Of a stretch of 64,000 bases of DNA, positions 26,868-35,863 are shown one piece after another; the stretch's first letter is position 1, and each line of letters begins with the position of its first letter. The notes beneath the pieces were generated by a model. It was not told where the DNA came from, did no database searches, and worked only from the letters and a program-made list of their open reading frames with translations. The stretch comes from Rhizobium jaguaris. Lineage in GTDB: Bacteria > Pseudomonadota > Alphaproteobacteria > Rhizobiales > Rhizobiaceae. Position numbers and translations under genes: made by a program. Where the stretch lies: positions 1,727,501 through 1,791,500 of the forward strand of contig NZ_CP032694.1 in the NCBI RefSeq assembly GCF_003627755.1. The letters are read 5' to 3'.

Positions 26868-26934
26868 CGCGGCGCAGATCGCGGCGGCGACGTCGGGTCT
26901 AGCAAGCTTGGTCTCAGGATCCAGTCGGAAAACT

Positions 26935-27019
26935 GGAGGGATGCCCGAGTGGTTAAAGGGGACGGACTGTAAATCCGTTGGCTCAGCCTACGTTGGTTCA
27001 AATCCAACTCCCTCCACCA
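26935..27019 (+). tRNA. tRNA-Tyr (anticodon GTA)
   Basis: This is an 85-base class II tRNA with a long variable arm (TTGGCTCAGCCTACG) and encoded CCA. The acceptor GGAGGGA pairs with the 3' TCCCTCC. The anticodon loop CTGTAAA between ACGGA and TCCGT gives GTA. It heads a two-tRNA unit with tRNA-Gly. Confidence 0.97.
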
Positions 27020-27044
27020 TTCCGCGCAGGATCTTGGCCACCCC

Positions 27045-27118
27045 GCGGGTATAGCTCAATGGTAGAGCAGCAGCCTTCCAAGCTGAATACGCGGGTTCGA
27101 TTCCCGCTACCCGCTCCA
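27045..27118 (+). tRNA. tRNA-Gly (anticodon TCC)
   Basis: This is a 74-base tRNA with encoded CCA. The acceptor GCGGGTA pairs with TACCCGC. The anticodon loop CTTCCAA between CAGC and GCTG gives TCC, reading GGA and GGG, the same anticodon as E. coli glyT. It lies 25 bases after tRNA-Tyr and is probably cotranscribed. Confidence 0.97.
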
Positions 27119-27275
27119 AGTTTTTCAATCATTTAGTTATTTCTCGTGCAATTGGCGCGCTTATTGCGCTTTTCGGTGCGAGCGTCCGCTGCTTTTCCGC
27201 TTGTCTCCGATCCGTCGATGCCTGGCGTAAAGGCCGACTGAGGAACATTGGGGATGCAGTTGGTGCGCCGCGTCG

Positions 27276-27599
27276 CTACCTGTTCCCTTCGGTGCGGGGA
27301 GGAATTCTACGGTGATGGCTGCTCGGCCGGCCAGTGTGATGGTATTCCGGGCGATGCATCGAGTGCATAGGCCGTCCATGACTGTAGTAGCTGCGGTGGT
27401 TATTGCGATACCGATAGTATCCAGTGGGATATCGGTATCGGTTGCTGCCGCCATATATCACCGTGCCACCATAGTAGCCGCCGCTATGGTAACCGCCGGT
27501 GTACCCGTTGTAGGCATAAGGGCCGCTTTCGACGACGCAGCTTGAAAGCAGGCCGGCCAGACACAGGAACACGGCTGAAAGTAGAGATTTGCTCCGCAT
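27276..27599 (-). CDS. small Tyr/Gly/His-rich lipoprotein
   Basis: This is a 107-residue predicted lipoprotein. ATG 27599 gives KSLLSAVFLCLAGLLSSC with an LSSC lipobox, so Cys21 should be lipidated and anchor the protein in the membrane. The rest is Gly/Tyr-rich repeats (YNGYTGGYHSGGYYGG) passing into a His/Arg/Ser-rich tail. This low-complexity composition suggests a flexible surface or wall-bound protein. It is the third small envelope protein rich in Tyr or His within 7 kb, but it lacks the C-x20-C tail of the other two. No function is recognised. Confidence 0.78.
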   Translation of the reverse strand: MRSKSLLSAVFLCLAGLLSSCVVESGPYAYNGYTGGYHSGGYYGGTVIYGGSNRYRYPTGYYRYRNNHRSYYSHGRPMHSMHRPEYHHTGRPSSHHRRIPPRTEGNR

Positions 27600-27932
27600 G
27601 GTTGCTCCTCCTGCGGAGCTATATGGGGCGTACCATGCGACCGGCAATTGAGAGATCGGGTAAAATCTCCGCTGTGGTTTCAATATTTGCCGATCGTTGC
27701 CTGTCTCGTGGCTACGCGATTGATGCAGAAACCGCCCGCCGAATCGAAGGCTGAGCGACCGTCTTTCCCTCGCATTTCTCGTGAACCCGCCATGACAAGC
27801 AATGGCGTACGGCCTGTTTTCACCCCGCCAGATCGTGACCGGACTGCTTGCTTTGCATCTCTAGCGTGAGATCTTGCTTAAACAGGAAGGAGCGATAGAT
27901 AGTCCCGACCAACCTAAACGGGGGAGTACCCA
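27600..27932. other. divergent region between the lipoprotein and DUF3597 genes
   Basis: This 333-base spacer is shared as upstream region by two divergent genes. A GGGGGAG ribosome binding site for the right-hand gene is visible at its end. I see no strong promoter match, repeat or further gene. Confidence 0.45.
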
Positions 27933-28373
27933 ATGGGAATTTTTGCCAAAATCAAAAGCGCCATCTGGGGCGAGGCGAAGGCGGCGGAAGTTGCGCCTGC
28001 GTCCACTCAAGCAACCACTGCCGGTGGGGCTGCGACAGCCACGCCCGCACAGGCACCTTCTTCTGCGGGATCGGCACCAACCACGAGTGCGCAGACCGCA
28101 CCGGCGGCAGCCGCGCCGGTGGATGTCGCGTCGATTCTGGATGCGGCCGTTAAGAAGGGTGGCCAAAAGCTCGACTGGAAACATTCGATTGTCGATCTCA
28201 TGAAGGCGCTCGGCATGGATGCAAGCCTCGCAGAACGCAAGGAGCTTGCACAGGAACTGGGCTACACCGGCGACGCCGGGGATTCCGCGAAGATGAACAT
28301 GTTCCTGCACAAGGCTCTAATGAAAAAACTCTCGGAGAATGGCGGCAAAGTACCGGCAGATCTGCTTGATTGA
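27933..28373 (+). CDS. DUF3597 domain-containing protein
   Basis: This is a 146-residue cytosolic protein. The first 12 residues (GIFAKIKSAIWG) form an amphipathic helix, followed by an Ala/Thr/Pro-rich linker (about 17-62) and the DUF3597 domain from VDVASILDAAV. The core reads LDWKHSIVDLMKALGMDASLAERKELA and KMNMFLHKALMKKLSENGGKV, helical and resembling an LysM-adjacent or peptidoglycan-linked module in some annotations. No enzymatic motif is visible and the function is unknown. It starts at ATG 27933 after GGGGGAGTACCCA and has its own terminator. Confidence 0.85.
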   Translation: MGIFAKIKSAIWGEAKAAEVAPASTQATTAGGAATATPAQAPSSAGSAPTTSAQTAPAAAAPVDVASILDAAVKKGGQKLDWKHSIVDLMKALGMDASLAERKELAQELGYTGDAGDSAKMNMFLHKALMKKLSENGGKVPADLLD

Positions 28374-28425
28374 TTGCGGTACATCGTTCGGGAGGCAGTC
28401 TTCTTTTGAAGGCTGCTGATCATTA

Positions 28426-28456
28426 CGCCCTCTCCGCATTGGGGAGGGCGTCTTTC
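28426..28456 (+). terminator. rho-independent terminator after the DUF3597 gene
   Basis: CGCCCTCTCC (28426-28435) pairs with GGGGAGGGCG (28441-28450), allowing one G-U, around GCATT, followed by TCTTT. It is 53 bases past the stop codon. Confidence 0.75.
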
Positions 28457-28673
28457 GTTGCTTGGCAATCCACAGGCGGCTTCGGTTCGGCTGGCAGCTC
28501 GGACACCTGGAATATTTCCTCGGCGTGCCTATCTAACCGTCTGAACCGGCAAATGCTTTTACGTCTTTCCGGATCGGCCGGCGAAACCTTCGGCGCGAAT
28601 CAATGCCGACGGCGCGTATTGTCCGCCATCGGCTACACTTCGCCAAGAATAGAGCCTGCAATTAAGTCTTGCG

Positions 28674-28702
28674 CAAATGCGACGAAAGCCTTAAACGGCG
28701 GC
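28674..28702 (+). promoter_or_regulatory. candidate promoter of the first tuf gene
   Basis: CTTGCG (28674-28679) and TTAAAC (28697-28702) are 17 bases apart, about 50 bases before the tuf start. The boxes and spacing echo the candidate promoter of tRNA-Trp (CTTGCC-N17-TTAAAG). The -10 box is only a moderate match to the usual consensus. Confidence 0.45.
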
Positions 28703-28752
28703 ACTAAACCGGTTCGCCGGGGTCACCATTTACGTTCACAGGAAGCATTCAA

Positions 28753-29928
<1,176 letters not shown>

Positions 29929-29951
29929 TCCCCGGATTATTCGTTGGTTAC

Positions 29952-29988
29952 GAAGGCCCCGCTGGAAACAGCGGGGCCTTCGCATTTT
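29952..29988 (+). terminator. rho-independent terminator after tuf copy 1
   Basis: GAAGGCCCCGCT (29952-29963) pairs perfectly with AGCGGGGCCTTC (29970-29981) around GGAAAC, followed by GCATTTT. It is 23 bases past the tuf stop and separates tuf from the accessory genes to the right. Confidence 0.92.
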
Positions 29989-29998
29989 GGAGGCACAC

Positions 29999-30508
29999 AT
30001 GAGCTTGATCATTCTGACCGGCGCCTCTGGTTCAGGGAAAACGGCAATCGCCGAGGCGATCGCCAGGGACCCTGCACGGACGTTAGCCGTCTTTCATTTC
30101 GACAGCATCGGTGTGCCATCGCTCGGCGCCATGATCAGGGATCATGGGTCGCCCGAGGCCTGGCAACGCGACAAGACTATCGAATGGCTGGTACAGCTTG
30201 TGCCGCAGGCGCAGAAGGGCAGGGACGTTCTTTTCGAAGGGCAAATGCGGCCATCCTTCATCATCGAGGCGGCCGTGGCCGCCAAGGTCAGTGAGTATCG
30301 CCTAGTATTGATCGATTGCGATGATGCAACGAGGACCCATCGCTTGTCCGTCGAGCGGGGCCAGCCGGAGCTTGCCGATGCGAACATGATGAACTGGGCG
30401 GCCTATCTGCGCCGTGAAGCCAGGTCAAGTGGCTGTGAGATCCTCGACACTAGCCATCTTTCGCTCAAGCAGAGCGTGGATCGTGTTCTGAGGCATCTGC
30501 ACGGCTAG
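29999..30508 (+). CDS. P-loop ATPase/kinase of unknown substrate
   Basis: This is a 169-residue cytosolic protein. ATG 29999 follows GGAGG at 5-6 bases. The N-terminus is a clean Walker A, ILTGASGSGKT (residues 5-15), then a HFDSIGVPS segment and VLFEGQMRPSF, and a late RLSVERGQPELAD typical of the lid of small-molecule kinases. It resembles shikimate/gluconate-kinase-like and zeta-toxin-like NTPases in layout, but no defining substrate motif is visible, and there is no antitoxin-like gene beside it. It starts directly after the tuf terminator. Confidence 0.75.
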   Translation: MSLIILTGASGSGKTAIAEAIARDPARTLAVFHFDSIGVPSLGAMIRDHGSPEAWQRDKTIEWLVQLVPQAQKGRDVLFEGQMRPSFIIEAAVAAKVSEYRLVLIDCDDATRTHRLSVERGQPELADANMMNWAAYLRREARSSGCEILDTSHLSLKQSVDRVLRHLHG

Positions 30509-30520
30509 TCTAGGATATTA

Positions 30521-31051
30521 TCACTGGGTGGTGATGTCTTTCGCCGATGCGAGCGCTGCCTTCGCACGGCGCACGATATCGGCAACGAAATCGCTCTTGC
30601 CGCCGGTATAGTGGTCCCAATCGCCATCGGCCTCTTCGGCCAGACGCCGTTTCAATATCGCATAGCCGGCCGCGAATTCGGGATGAGCGCGAAGATAGTC
30701 GCAAAAGAGGAGGCGTTCCCGGTGGGCCTCGTTGCCCGGCAAACAAAGGTAAAGCCGCGTGCCATAGGGCGCCTCGTCCTTGGTGAAGGTCCAGCGGTCG
30801 GCGCCGTGCAGATCGCCGTGAAAGCGATATCCGTTTGTCTTCAGGCGCTCCGTTGCATCCAGTCTTGCCTCCTTGGAGGAAAGGACGGCATCGATATCGA
30901 GCTTGGGTTTGGCACATAGTCCCACGACAGCAGTGCTGCCGATATGATGGAACTCGGCGGGATGGCCAAGCAGCAGGCCGATCGACTTGCTTCTGCTTTC
31001 GAAGAGAAGGGGCCATTGTGGATCATATTCGACAAGCGTGATCGGCCGCAT
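30521..31051 (-). CDS. GrpB family (UPF0157) protein, nucleotidyltransferase fold
   Basis: GrpB proteins have a nucleotidyltransferase-like fold, and some members are linked to dephospho-CoA or nucleotide chemistry; the role here is unknown. ATG 31051 is chosen because AAGGAG lies nine bases upstream, whereas the in-frame ATG at 31060 would abut it. The 176 residues show LVEYDPQWPLLFE, HHIGSTAVVGLCAKPKLDID (the family signature with the acidic pair) and RLYLCLPGNEAHRERLLFCDYLRAHP. It is convergent with the kinase gene, with 12 bases between the stops. Confidence 0.88.
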   Translation of the reverse strand: MRPITLVEYDPQWPLLFESRSKSIGLLLGHPAEFHHIGSTAVVGLCAKPKLDIDAVLSSKEARLDATERLKTNGYRFHGDLHGADRWTFTKDEAPYGTRLYLCLPGNEAHRERLLFCDYLRAHPEFAAGYAILKRRLAEEADGDWDHYTGGKSDFVADIVRRAKAALASAKDITTQ

Positions 31052-31206
31052 TCGTCCCATCTCCTTTCCCCGTCTCGGGCACTCGCAATATGCATTGCTG
31101 AGTCGATCCCACTATTTTGCCGGGAAAGCACTAGGTCACCAAGCCGTGTCTTGCGAAACGGATGTAAGGGGCTATCTATCGCTCGATTTCACCAGGAGGA
31201 TATTTC

Positions 31207-32100
31207 ATGAAAAAGCGCATATTGTTTACCGGCGGCAGCGGCAAGGCCGGGCGTCACACCGTTCCCTGGCTGATCAATGCCGGTTACGAAGTCCACAATG
31301 TCGATCTTGTGCCGTTGGACAGCCCGGGCGTCACCAATCTGAATGCCGATATCACTGACGCGGGACAAATCTACAACGTGCTCACGATGCATCGGGATTT
31401 CCCCGATCTCGATGAGGGTAAGGGTGTGCAGCCTTTCGACGCCGTTGTGCATTTCGCTGCTGTGCCGCGCATTTTGATCAAGCCTGACAACGAGACGTTC
31501 CGCATCAACACGATGGGCACATACAATGTGATCGAAGCGGCGGCAAAGCTTGGCATCAAGAAGATCATCGTCGCCTCCAGCGAGACGACCTACGGTGTCT
31601 GCTTCGCGGAAGGCCATCGCGATTTCCACCAGTTCCCGTTGGAAGAGGACTATGATGTCAATCCGATGGATTCTTACGGCCTGTCGAAGGTCTTGAACGA
31701 AAAGACGGCCCGCGCCTTCGCCGAGCGTTTCGGCATCGACATCTATGCGCTGCGCATCGGCAACGTCATCGAGCCTCACGAATATGAGCGCTTTCCGGAG
31801 TATTTCGCCGACACCAACATTCGCAAACGCATTGCCTGGAGCTATATCGACGCCCGCGATCTTGGCCAGATCGTCCATCTTTGCATTGAAAAGAGTGGTC
31901 TCGGCTTTCAGGTGTTCAATGCCGCCAACGATACGGTGTCGGCCAATACGCCGTCCCGCGAGCTTGCAGCCAAGTATTATCCGAACGTGACCTTCACCCG
32001 CGAAATCGGCGAGTATGAAGGCCTGCTCTCCAACCGCAAAATCCGCGAAGTTCTGGCCTTCAAGGAAGAGCATAACTGGCGCCGTTACGTGAAGGTTTGA
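31207..32100 (+). CDS. NAD(P)-dependent sugar epimerase/dehydratase family protein
   Basis: This is a 297-residue extended short-chain dehydrogenase. The nucleotide-binding motif is TGGSGKAGRH (residues 8-17), the active-site Ser is in VASSETTYG, and the catalytic YxxxK is YGLSK. The region after residue 180 (LRIGNVIEPHEYERFP, YIDARDLGQIV) is the usual substrate domain. A nucleotide sugar is the likely substrate; the exact reaction cannot be told. ATG 31207 follows CCAGGAGGATATTTC, a strong ribosome binding site. It precedes two glycan-type genes but is separated from them by 323 bases and a hairpin. Confidence 0.88.
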   Translation: MKKRILFTGGSGKAGRHTVPWLINAGYEVHNVDLVPLDSPGVTNLNADITDAGQIYNVLTMHRDFPDLDEGKGVQPFDAVVHFAAVPRILIKPDNETFRINTMGTYNVIEAAAKLGIKKIIVASSETTYGVCFAEGHRDFHQFPLEEDYDVNPMDSYGLSKVLNEKTARAFAERFGIDIYALRIGNVIEPHEYERFPEYFADTNIRKRIAWSYIDARDLGQIVHLCIEKSGLGFQVFNAANDTVSANTPSRELAAKYYPNVTFTREIGEYEGLLSNRKIREVLAFKEEHNWRRYVKV

Positions 32101-32423
32101 GACTGCGCTGACGACCGACGTAAAGCCGGGCGCCGTCATAACGCCCGGCTGAAATCCCGCCAAGGCGAGGGATGCCTCTCCATTTGTTACGGAAGAAAAC
32201 CAAAAATGCTTCCGCAAACGCTCGACAAATATCCCGGTTGAAGTAAGTAGGTTTGCGTTCGCGAGGCGTCCTGCAAATTGCAGCCGCATTCGCGATTCGT
32301 GCATTGAATGAATTTCATGTGGCTCACACGCCGGCATGAGGTCAGGGCAGCGCCATCTGCATTGCGATGGAAAGCTATTTCAACCGGTTGATCTCTTTGG
32401 CGGTCAGCCGCTTCGGAGGGACT
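32101..32423. other. spacer between the epimerase and glycosyltransferase genes
   Basis: This 323-base spacer begins with a GC-rich hairpin and ends with the GGAGGG ribosome binding site of the glycosyltransferase. A frame open from 32367 joins the downstream gene but adds no family-like residues. No other gene is seen. Confidence 0.5.
32124..32150 (+). terminator. hairpin after the epimerase gene
   Basis: AGCCGGGCG (32124-32132) pairs with CGCCCGGCT (32142-32150) across 9 bases, 24 bases past the stop. It is followed by GAAATCCC without a U tract, so it may be a weak or Rho-assisted terminator. Confidence 0.6.
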
Positions 32424-33110
32424 ATGAACGACGGTATTGCACGTATTTTTGTCGGCTTCGATTCCAAGGAAGTCGTCGCCTATCACGTCCTCGCGCAAAG
32501 CATAGTCGAGCGCTCTTCGATCCCGGTGGTGTTTTCACCGATCGTCCTCAGCAATCTCGATGGCATTTTCACGCGCGAGCGCAATCCGCTGCAATCGACC
32601 GAGTTTTCCTTCTCCCGCTTCCTGGTTCCCTACCTCAGCAACTATGAGGGGTGGAGCGTCTTCATGGATTGCGACATGCTCGCCCGCGCCGATATTGCCG
32701 AACTCTGGAAGCTGCGCGACGATCGCTATGCCGCGATGTGCGTCAAGCACGACTATCAGCCGAAGATCGAAACGAAGTTCCTCGGCCAGACCCAGACCAA
32801 ATATGAAAAGAAGAACTGGTCGAGCATGATCCTCTTCAACAATGCCAAATGCCGGGCTTTGACGAAGGATTACGTCAACACTGCCACGGGGCTGCAACTT
32901 CACCAGTTCAAGTGGCTGGAAAACGACGATCAGATCGGTGAGGTCCCAGTGACCTGGAATTATCTCGTCAACGAATACGACTACCGGTCGGATGCGCAAC
33001 TGGTGCACTTCACCGACGGCGGTCCGTATTTCGACGAATATCGCAACGACGACTATGCGGAGGAATGGTTCGCCATGCGTGATCGTATGTTGTACGTCCA
33101 GCAGAAATGA
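32424..33110 (+). CDS. glycosyltransferase, GT8-like
   Basis: This is a 228-residue predicted retaining glycosyltransferase. ATG 32424 follows GGAGGG at 4 bases and begins ARIFVGFDSKEVVAYHVL, a GT-A nucleotide-sugar-binding start. The metal-binding DxD motif is DCD (82-84) in VFMDCDMLARADI, as in GT8 proteins; LFNNAKCRALT and VTWNYLVNEY fit the acceptor side. Donor and acceptor are unknown. The next gene starts within its stop codon (ATGA), so the two should act together. Confidence 0.82.
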   Translation: MNDGIARIFVGFDSKEVVAYHVLAQSIVERSSIPVVFSPIVLSNLDGIFTRERNPLQSTEFSFSRFLVPYLSNYEGWSVFMDCDMLARADIAELWKLRDDRYAAMCVKHDYQPKIETKFLGQTQTKYEKKNWSSMILFNNAKCRALTKDYVNTATGLQLHQFKWLENDDQIGEVPVTWNYLVNEYDYRSDAQLVHFTDGGPYFDEYRNDDYAEEWFAMRDRMLYVQQK

Positions 33111-34012
33111 CAGGGCTGGATCAGGGCGTGCCCTCCCAGCCAGGAACCGGCAAGATTGGCTTTCCGGTTGCAGGAGCCGCCGCGGGTTTGACGACCGCCG
33201 AAGAGTGGCGGTCGACACTTGCGGCGTTCTCCCATATCGTTCTTGTCGCAAACAGCGATGCGGTTGATATCGCCAGCCTTCAGACGCAGTTTCCGTCTAC
33301 CGCGCTCTTCGTCTTCTTCAATAAGGTCTACAAGGTACTGGATCGCCCGTTCCATCGGCATTCGCTGCTGATTTCGCGCGGACAGCCACGTGGAGCCAAC
33401 ATCGTTTATCGGGGTGAGGTCGGCGACGTCGTCAAGTTCTTCCCGAAAGACCATTTCCTCGGCATCATGAACATCCGTCTCGCGCTTGAGGAAAAACTGA
33501 ATCCCGCCGCTGATTTCCAAGGCGCCCCCACCGGCCATCTCGATCTCGTCGGCTTCTGCAGCGATTTCTATACGGAGGGCAAGACGCCGACCAGTGGCTT
33601 TGCCATGGCGCTTTGGTTGAGCGATCTGAAATTGCCCGGCGCCATCGTGCTTGCCGGGTTCTCGGCCAAGCGCAGCGAGAAATGGAGAGTGGTGTCGGTC
33701 CACGACTGGACCTTCGAGCAGACCTTCCTGCGCCTCTTCGCCCGGCTGGGTAAGATCACCATTCATGGGGGTGTGTCGCTAAATCCCTACATCAGGCTTG
33801 CCGAGCGATTCTGCGAGGTTCCGCCGGCCGAAATTGCATTGGCTGCGGCAGAGGTACTGTCCGAGCGGCTCAGCAATGCCGATGTCGAAGTCGACAAGCT
33901 GATTTCCTTGACCAATGTGATTCGCTCCACAGACAATTTTCTACGTCGTCTCAAGCCGAACTTCCTCAAGCGGAGTCCGAACGGACCGCCAAAGGAGCAG
34001 AAGGAAGGCTGA
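33107..34012 (+). CDS. unknown protein coupled to a glycosyltransferase
   Basis: This is a 301-residue protein that I do not firmly recognise. It overlaps the upstream glycosyltransferase by four bases (ATGA), so a related sugar function is inferred. It has an N-terminal alpha/beta domain (FSHIVLVANSDAVD, STALFVFFNKVYKVLD, RHSLLISRG), then LDLVGFCSDFY and TPTSGFAMALWL. The latter pair resembles the nucleotide-sugar region of sialyltransferase-like folds, but this is a weak match. VSVHDWTFEQ follows, and the C-terminus is basic (RRLKPNFLKRSPNG). It has no signal peptide or transmembrane helix. Confidence 0.6.
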   Translation: MTGLDQGVPSQPGTGKIGFPVAGAAAGLTTAEEWRSTLAAFSHIVLVANSDAVDIASLQTQFPSTALFVFFNKVYKVLDRPFHRHSLLISRGQPRGANIVYRGEVGDVVKFFPKDHFLGIMNIRLALEEKLNPAADFQGAPTGHLDLVGFCSDFYTEGKTPTSGFAMALWLSDLKLPGAIVLAGFSAKRSEKWRVVSVHDWTFEQTFLRLFARLGKITIHGGVSLNPYIRLAERFCEVPPAEIALAAAEVLSERLSNADVEVDKLISLTNVIRSTDNFLRRLKPNFLKRSPNGPPKEQKEG

Positions 34013-34135
34013 AAGTTGGCTAGGCGACGTCTTCGGGAGGCGTTGCGTTGGCTGCAATCCCTGTCGGCGCCGGCGCCATGAAGCGCCTGCGTTCTTCGAC
34101 GCTGCACACCCTCTTGGGAAAAAACGAAAAACGTA

Positions 34136-34164
34136 CTTGCCAATCGTTTCGTCCCGTCTTAAAG
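34136..34164 (+). promoter_or_regulatory. candidate promoter of tRNA-Trp
   Basis: CTTGCC (34136-34141) and TTAAAG (34159-34164) are separated by 17 bases, about 62 bases before the tRNA. The arrangement is close to that upstream of tuf copy 1. Confidence 0.5.
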
Positions 34165-34226
34165 GAGCGCCATGTCTTCGAACGGCGCTGACAGACAACT
34201 GCACGGTGCGAATGTTCGAAGCATGA

Positions 34227-34302
<76 letters not shown>

Positions 34303-34397
34303 CTTTCCTTGAAACGACTGGCGCGTTGGTTTTGCTGCTTATTGGGTCAGGGATTATGCCGGATTGGCGGCAAATTTTCGAAAGCACCGAATTCCCT

Positions 34398-34426
34398 CTT
34401 GTTAAATTGGGAATCGATGTTTATGT
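34398..34426 (+). promoter_or_regulatory. candidate promoter of secE-nusG
   Basis: CTTGTT (34398-34403) and TTATGT (34421-34426) are 17 bases apart, about 73 bases before the secE start and downstream of tRNA-Trp. It is a moderate match to the rhizobial sigma-70 consensus. Confidence 0.5.
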
Positions 34427-34498
34427 AGGGTTCAACAGACACGCGGTGCGTGGGGCTGAGTTGTTCAGCTTTACGCGCCGTAATTGCGTGGGCAGTCA

Positions 34499-34699
34499 AT
34501 GGCATCCAAAACGAATCCACTAGCGTTTCTGCAGCAGGTCCGCTCCGAGACGTCGAAAATCACTTGGCCGTCCCGCCGTGAGACGATGATCTCGACGGTG
34601 ATGGTGCTTGTTATGGTCATTTTTGCTTCGTTGTTTTTCTTTGCTGCTGACCAGCTCATCGGCTGGGTTCTCGGCTACGTGCTGAATACCGGCAATTGA
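34499..34699 (+). CDS. secE: preprotein translocase subunit SecE
   Basis: SecE clamps SecY in the Sec translocon of the inner membrane. At 66 residues it is the short single-span form normal in alphaproteobacteria. It has an amphipathic N-terminal helix (FLQQVRSETSKITWPSRRETM with the conserved W-P-S/T-R block) and one transmembrane helix from about 33 to 55 (VMVLVMVIFASLFFFAADQLIG). ATG 34499 is used; an upstream in-frame ATG would add five residues. nusG follows after 18 bases. Confidence 0.96.
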   Translation: MASKTNPLAFLQQVRSETSKITWPSRRETMISTVMVLVMVIFASLFFFAADQLIGWVLGYVLNTGN

Positions 34700-34717
34700 T
34701 ATCGGGTGGAGATGAAC

Positions 34718-35248
34718 ATGGCGGCACGTTGGTACATCGTCCACGCTTATTCTAATTTCGAAAAGAAGGTGGCTGAATCCATCGAGGAGAAGGCCAAGCA
34801 GAAGGGGCTCGAGCATCTGTTTGAAAAGATTCTCGTGCCGACCGAAAAGGTGGTTGAAGTGCGCCGCGGCCGCAAGGTTGACAGCGAGCGCAAGTTCTTC
34901 CCGGGTTATGTGTTGGTGCGCGCCAACCTGACGGATGAAGCCTATCACCTGATCAAGAATACGCCGAAGGTCACAGGCTTCCTCGGTTCCGACAATAAGC
35001 CCGTTCCGATTCCGGATTATGAAGCCGAGCGCATTCTCGGTCAGGTTCAGGAAGGCGTCGAACGGCCGAAGGCTTCCGTATCCTTCGAGATCGGCGAGCA
35101 GGTCCGCGTTTCCGACGGTCCGTTCGCCTCGTTCAACGGCACGGTTCAGGATGTGGACGAAGAGCGTTCGCGCCTGAAGGTGGAAGTGTCGATTTTCGGC
35201 CGAGCTACGCCGGTCGAGCTGGAATACAGTCAGGTCGAAAAGGTCTGA
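34718..35248 (+). CDS. nusG: transcription termination/antitermination factor NusG
   Basis: NusG binds RNA polymerase and ties transcription to the ribosome and to Rho. It has 176 residues from ATG 34718, six bases after GGTGGAG; earlier GTG and ATG codons in frame would overlap this site. The NGN domain starts RWYIVHAYSNFEKKVAESI with the FFPGYVLV core strand, and the C-terminal KOW domain begins GEQVRVSDGPFASFNGTVQ. It is the second gene after secE. Confidence 0.97.
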   Translation: MAARWYIVHAYSNFEKKVAESIEEKAKQKGLEHLFEKILVPTEKVVEVRRGRKVDSERKFFPGYVLVRANLTDEAYHLIKNTPKVTGFLGSDNKPVPIPDYEAERILGQVQEGVERPKASVSFEIGEQVRVSDGPFASFNGTVQDVDEERSRLKVEVSIFGRATPVELEYSQVEKV

Positions 35249-35265
35249 TCTTTCGTTTGAATTCG

Positions 35266-35291
35266 GGTGTAAGTAAGAGTTTGCTTACACC
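35266..35291 (+). promoter_or_regulatory. hairpin between nusG and rplK
   Basis: GGTGTAAG (35266-35273) pairs with CTTACACC (35284-35291) across 10 bases, 17 bases after nusG. There is no U tract, so it may be a processing or attenuation structure in the leader of the rplKA unit. Confidence 0.5.
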
Positions 35292-35427
35292 TTGCGGCGT
35301 CGCCGCAATCCGCGTGGAAGGGTAGGGGTCTTAGCCGGGCCTTTTGATCCGCACCACGCAACCGCAGCCGCCGGAGCGATCCGGCATAGTAGGCCGGGCA
35401 ACCGGTCATGTAGAAAGGCAGAGAGAA

Positions 35428-35859
35428 ATGGCTAAGAAAGTTGCAGGCCAGCTCAAGCTGCAGGTTAAGGCCGGCTCGGCGAATCCGTCGCCGCCGATCG
35501 GTCCTGCGCTTGGTCAGCGTGGCATTAATATCATGGAATTCTGCAAGGCGTTCAATGCCGCCACGCAGGAAATGGAAAAGGGTATGCCGATCCCGGTCGT
35601 CATCACCTACTACCAGGACAAGTCCTTTACCTTCGCAATGAAGCAGCCGCCGGTCAGCTACTTCCTGAAGAAGGAAGCGAAGATCCAGTCCGGCTCGAAG
35701 ACCCCGGGCAAGGGCGCCAAGGCTGGCACGCTCACCAAGGCTCAAGTCAAGTCGATTGCCGAAGCCAAGATGAAGGATCTGAACGCCGCCGATATCGAAG
35801 GCGCAATGGCCATGATCGAGGGCTCTGCCCGCGCGATGGGCCTGGAAGTGGTAGGTTAA
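35428..35859 (+). CDS. rplK: 50S ribosomal protein L11
   Basis: L11 forms the GTPase-associated centre with 23S rRNA and is needed for RelA activation and factor turnover. It has 143 residues from ATG 35428, which gives the standard [15 protein letters not shown] start. The Pro-rich [22 protein letters not shown] is the thiopeptide-binding part, and the rRNA-binding CTD runs from [12 protein letters not shown] to the end. rplA starts 4 bases later. Confidence 0.98.
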   Translation: MAKKVAGQLKLQVKAGSANPSPPIGPALGQRGINIMEFCKAFNAATQEMEKGMPIPVVITYYQDKSFTFAMKQPPVSYFLKKEAKIQSGSKTPGKGAKAGTLTKAQVKSIAEAKMKDLNAADIEGAMAMIEGSARAMGLEVVG

Positions 35860-35863
35860 GACC

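Larger units (their letters stand above)
28374..28752. other. region between the DUF3597 gene and tuf
   Basis: This 379-base spacer holds the DUF3597 terminator at its left end and the likely tuf promoter and leader at its right end. No gene or tRNA is seen; in E. coli a tRNA-Thr would lie here, before tufB. Confidence 0.5.
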
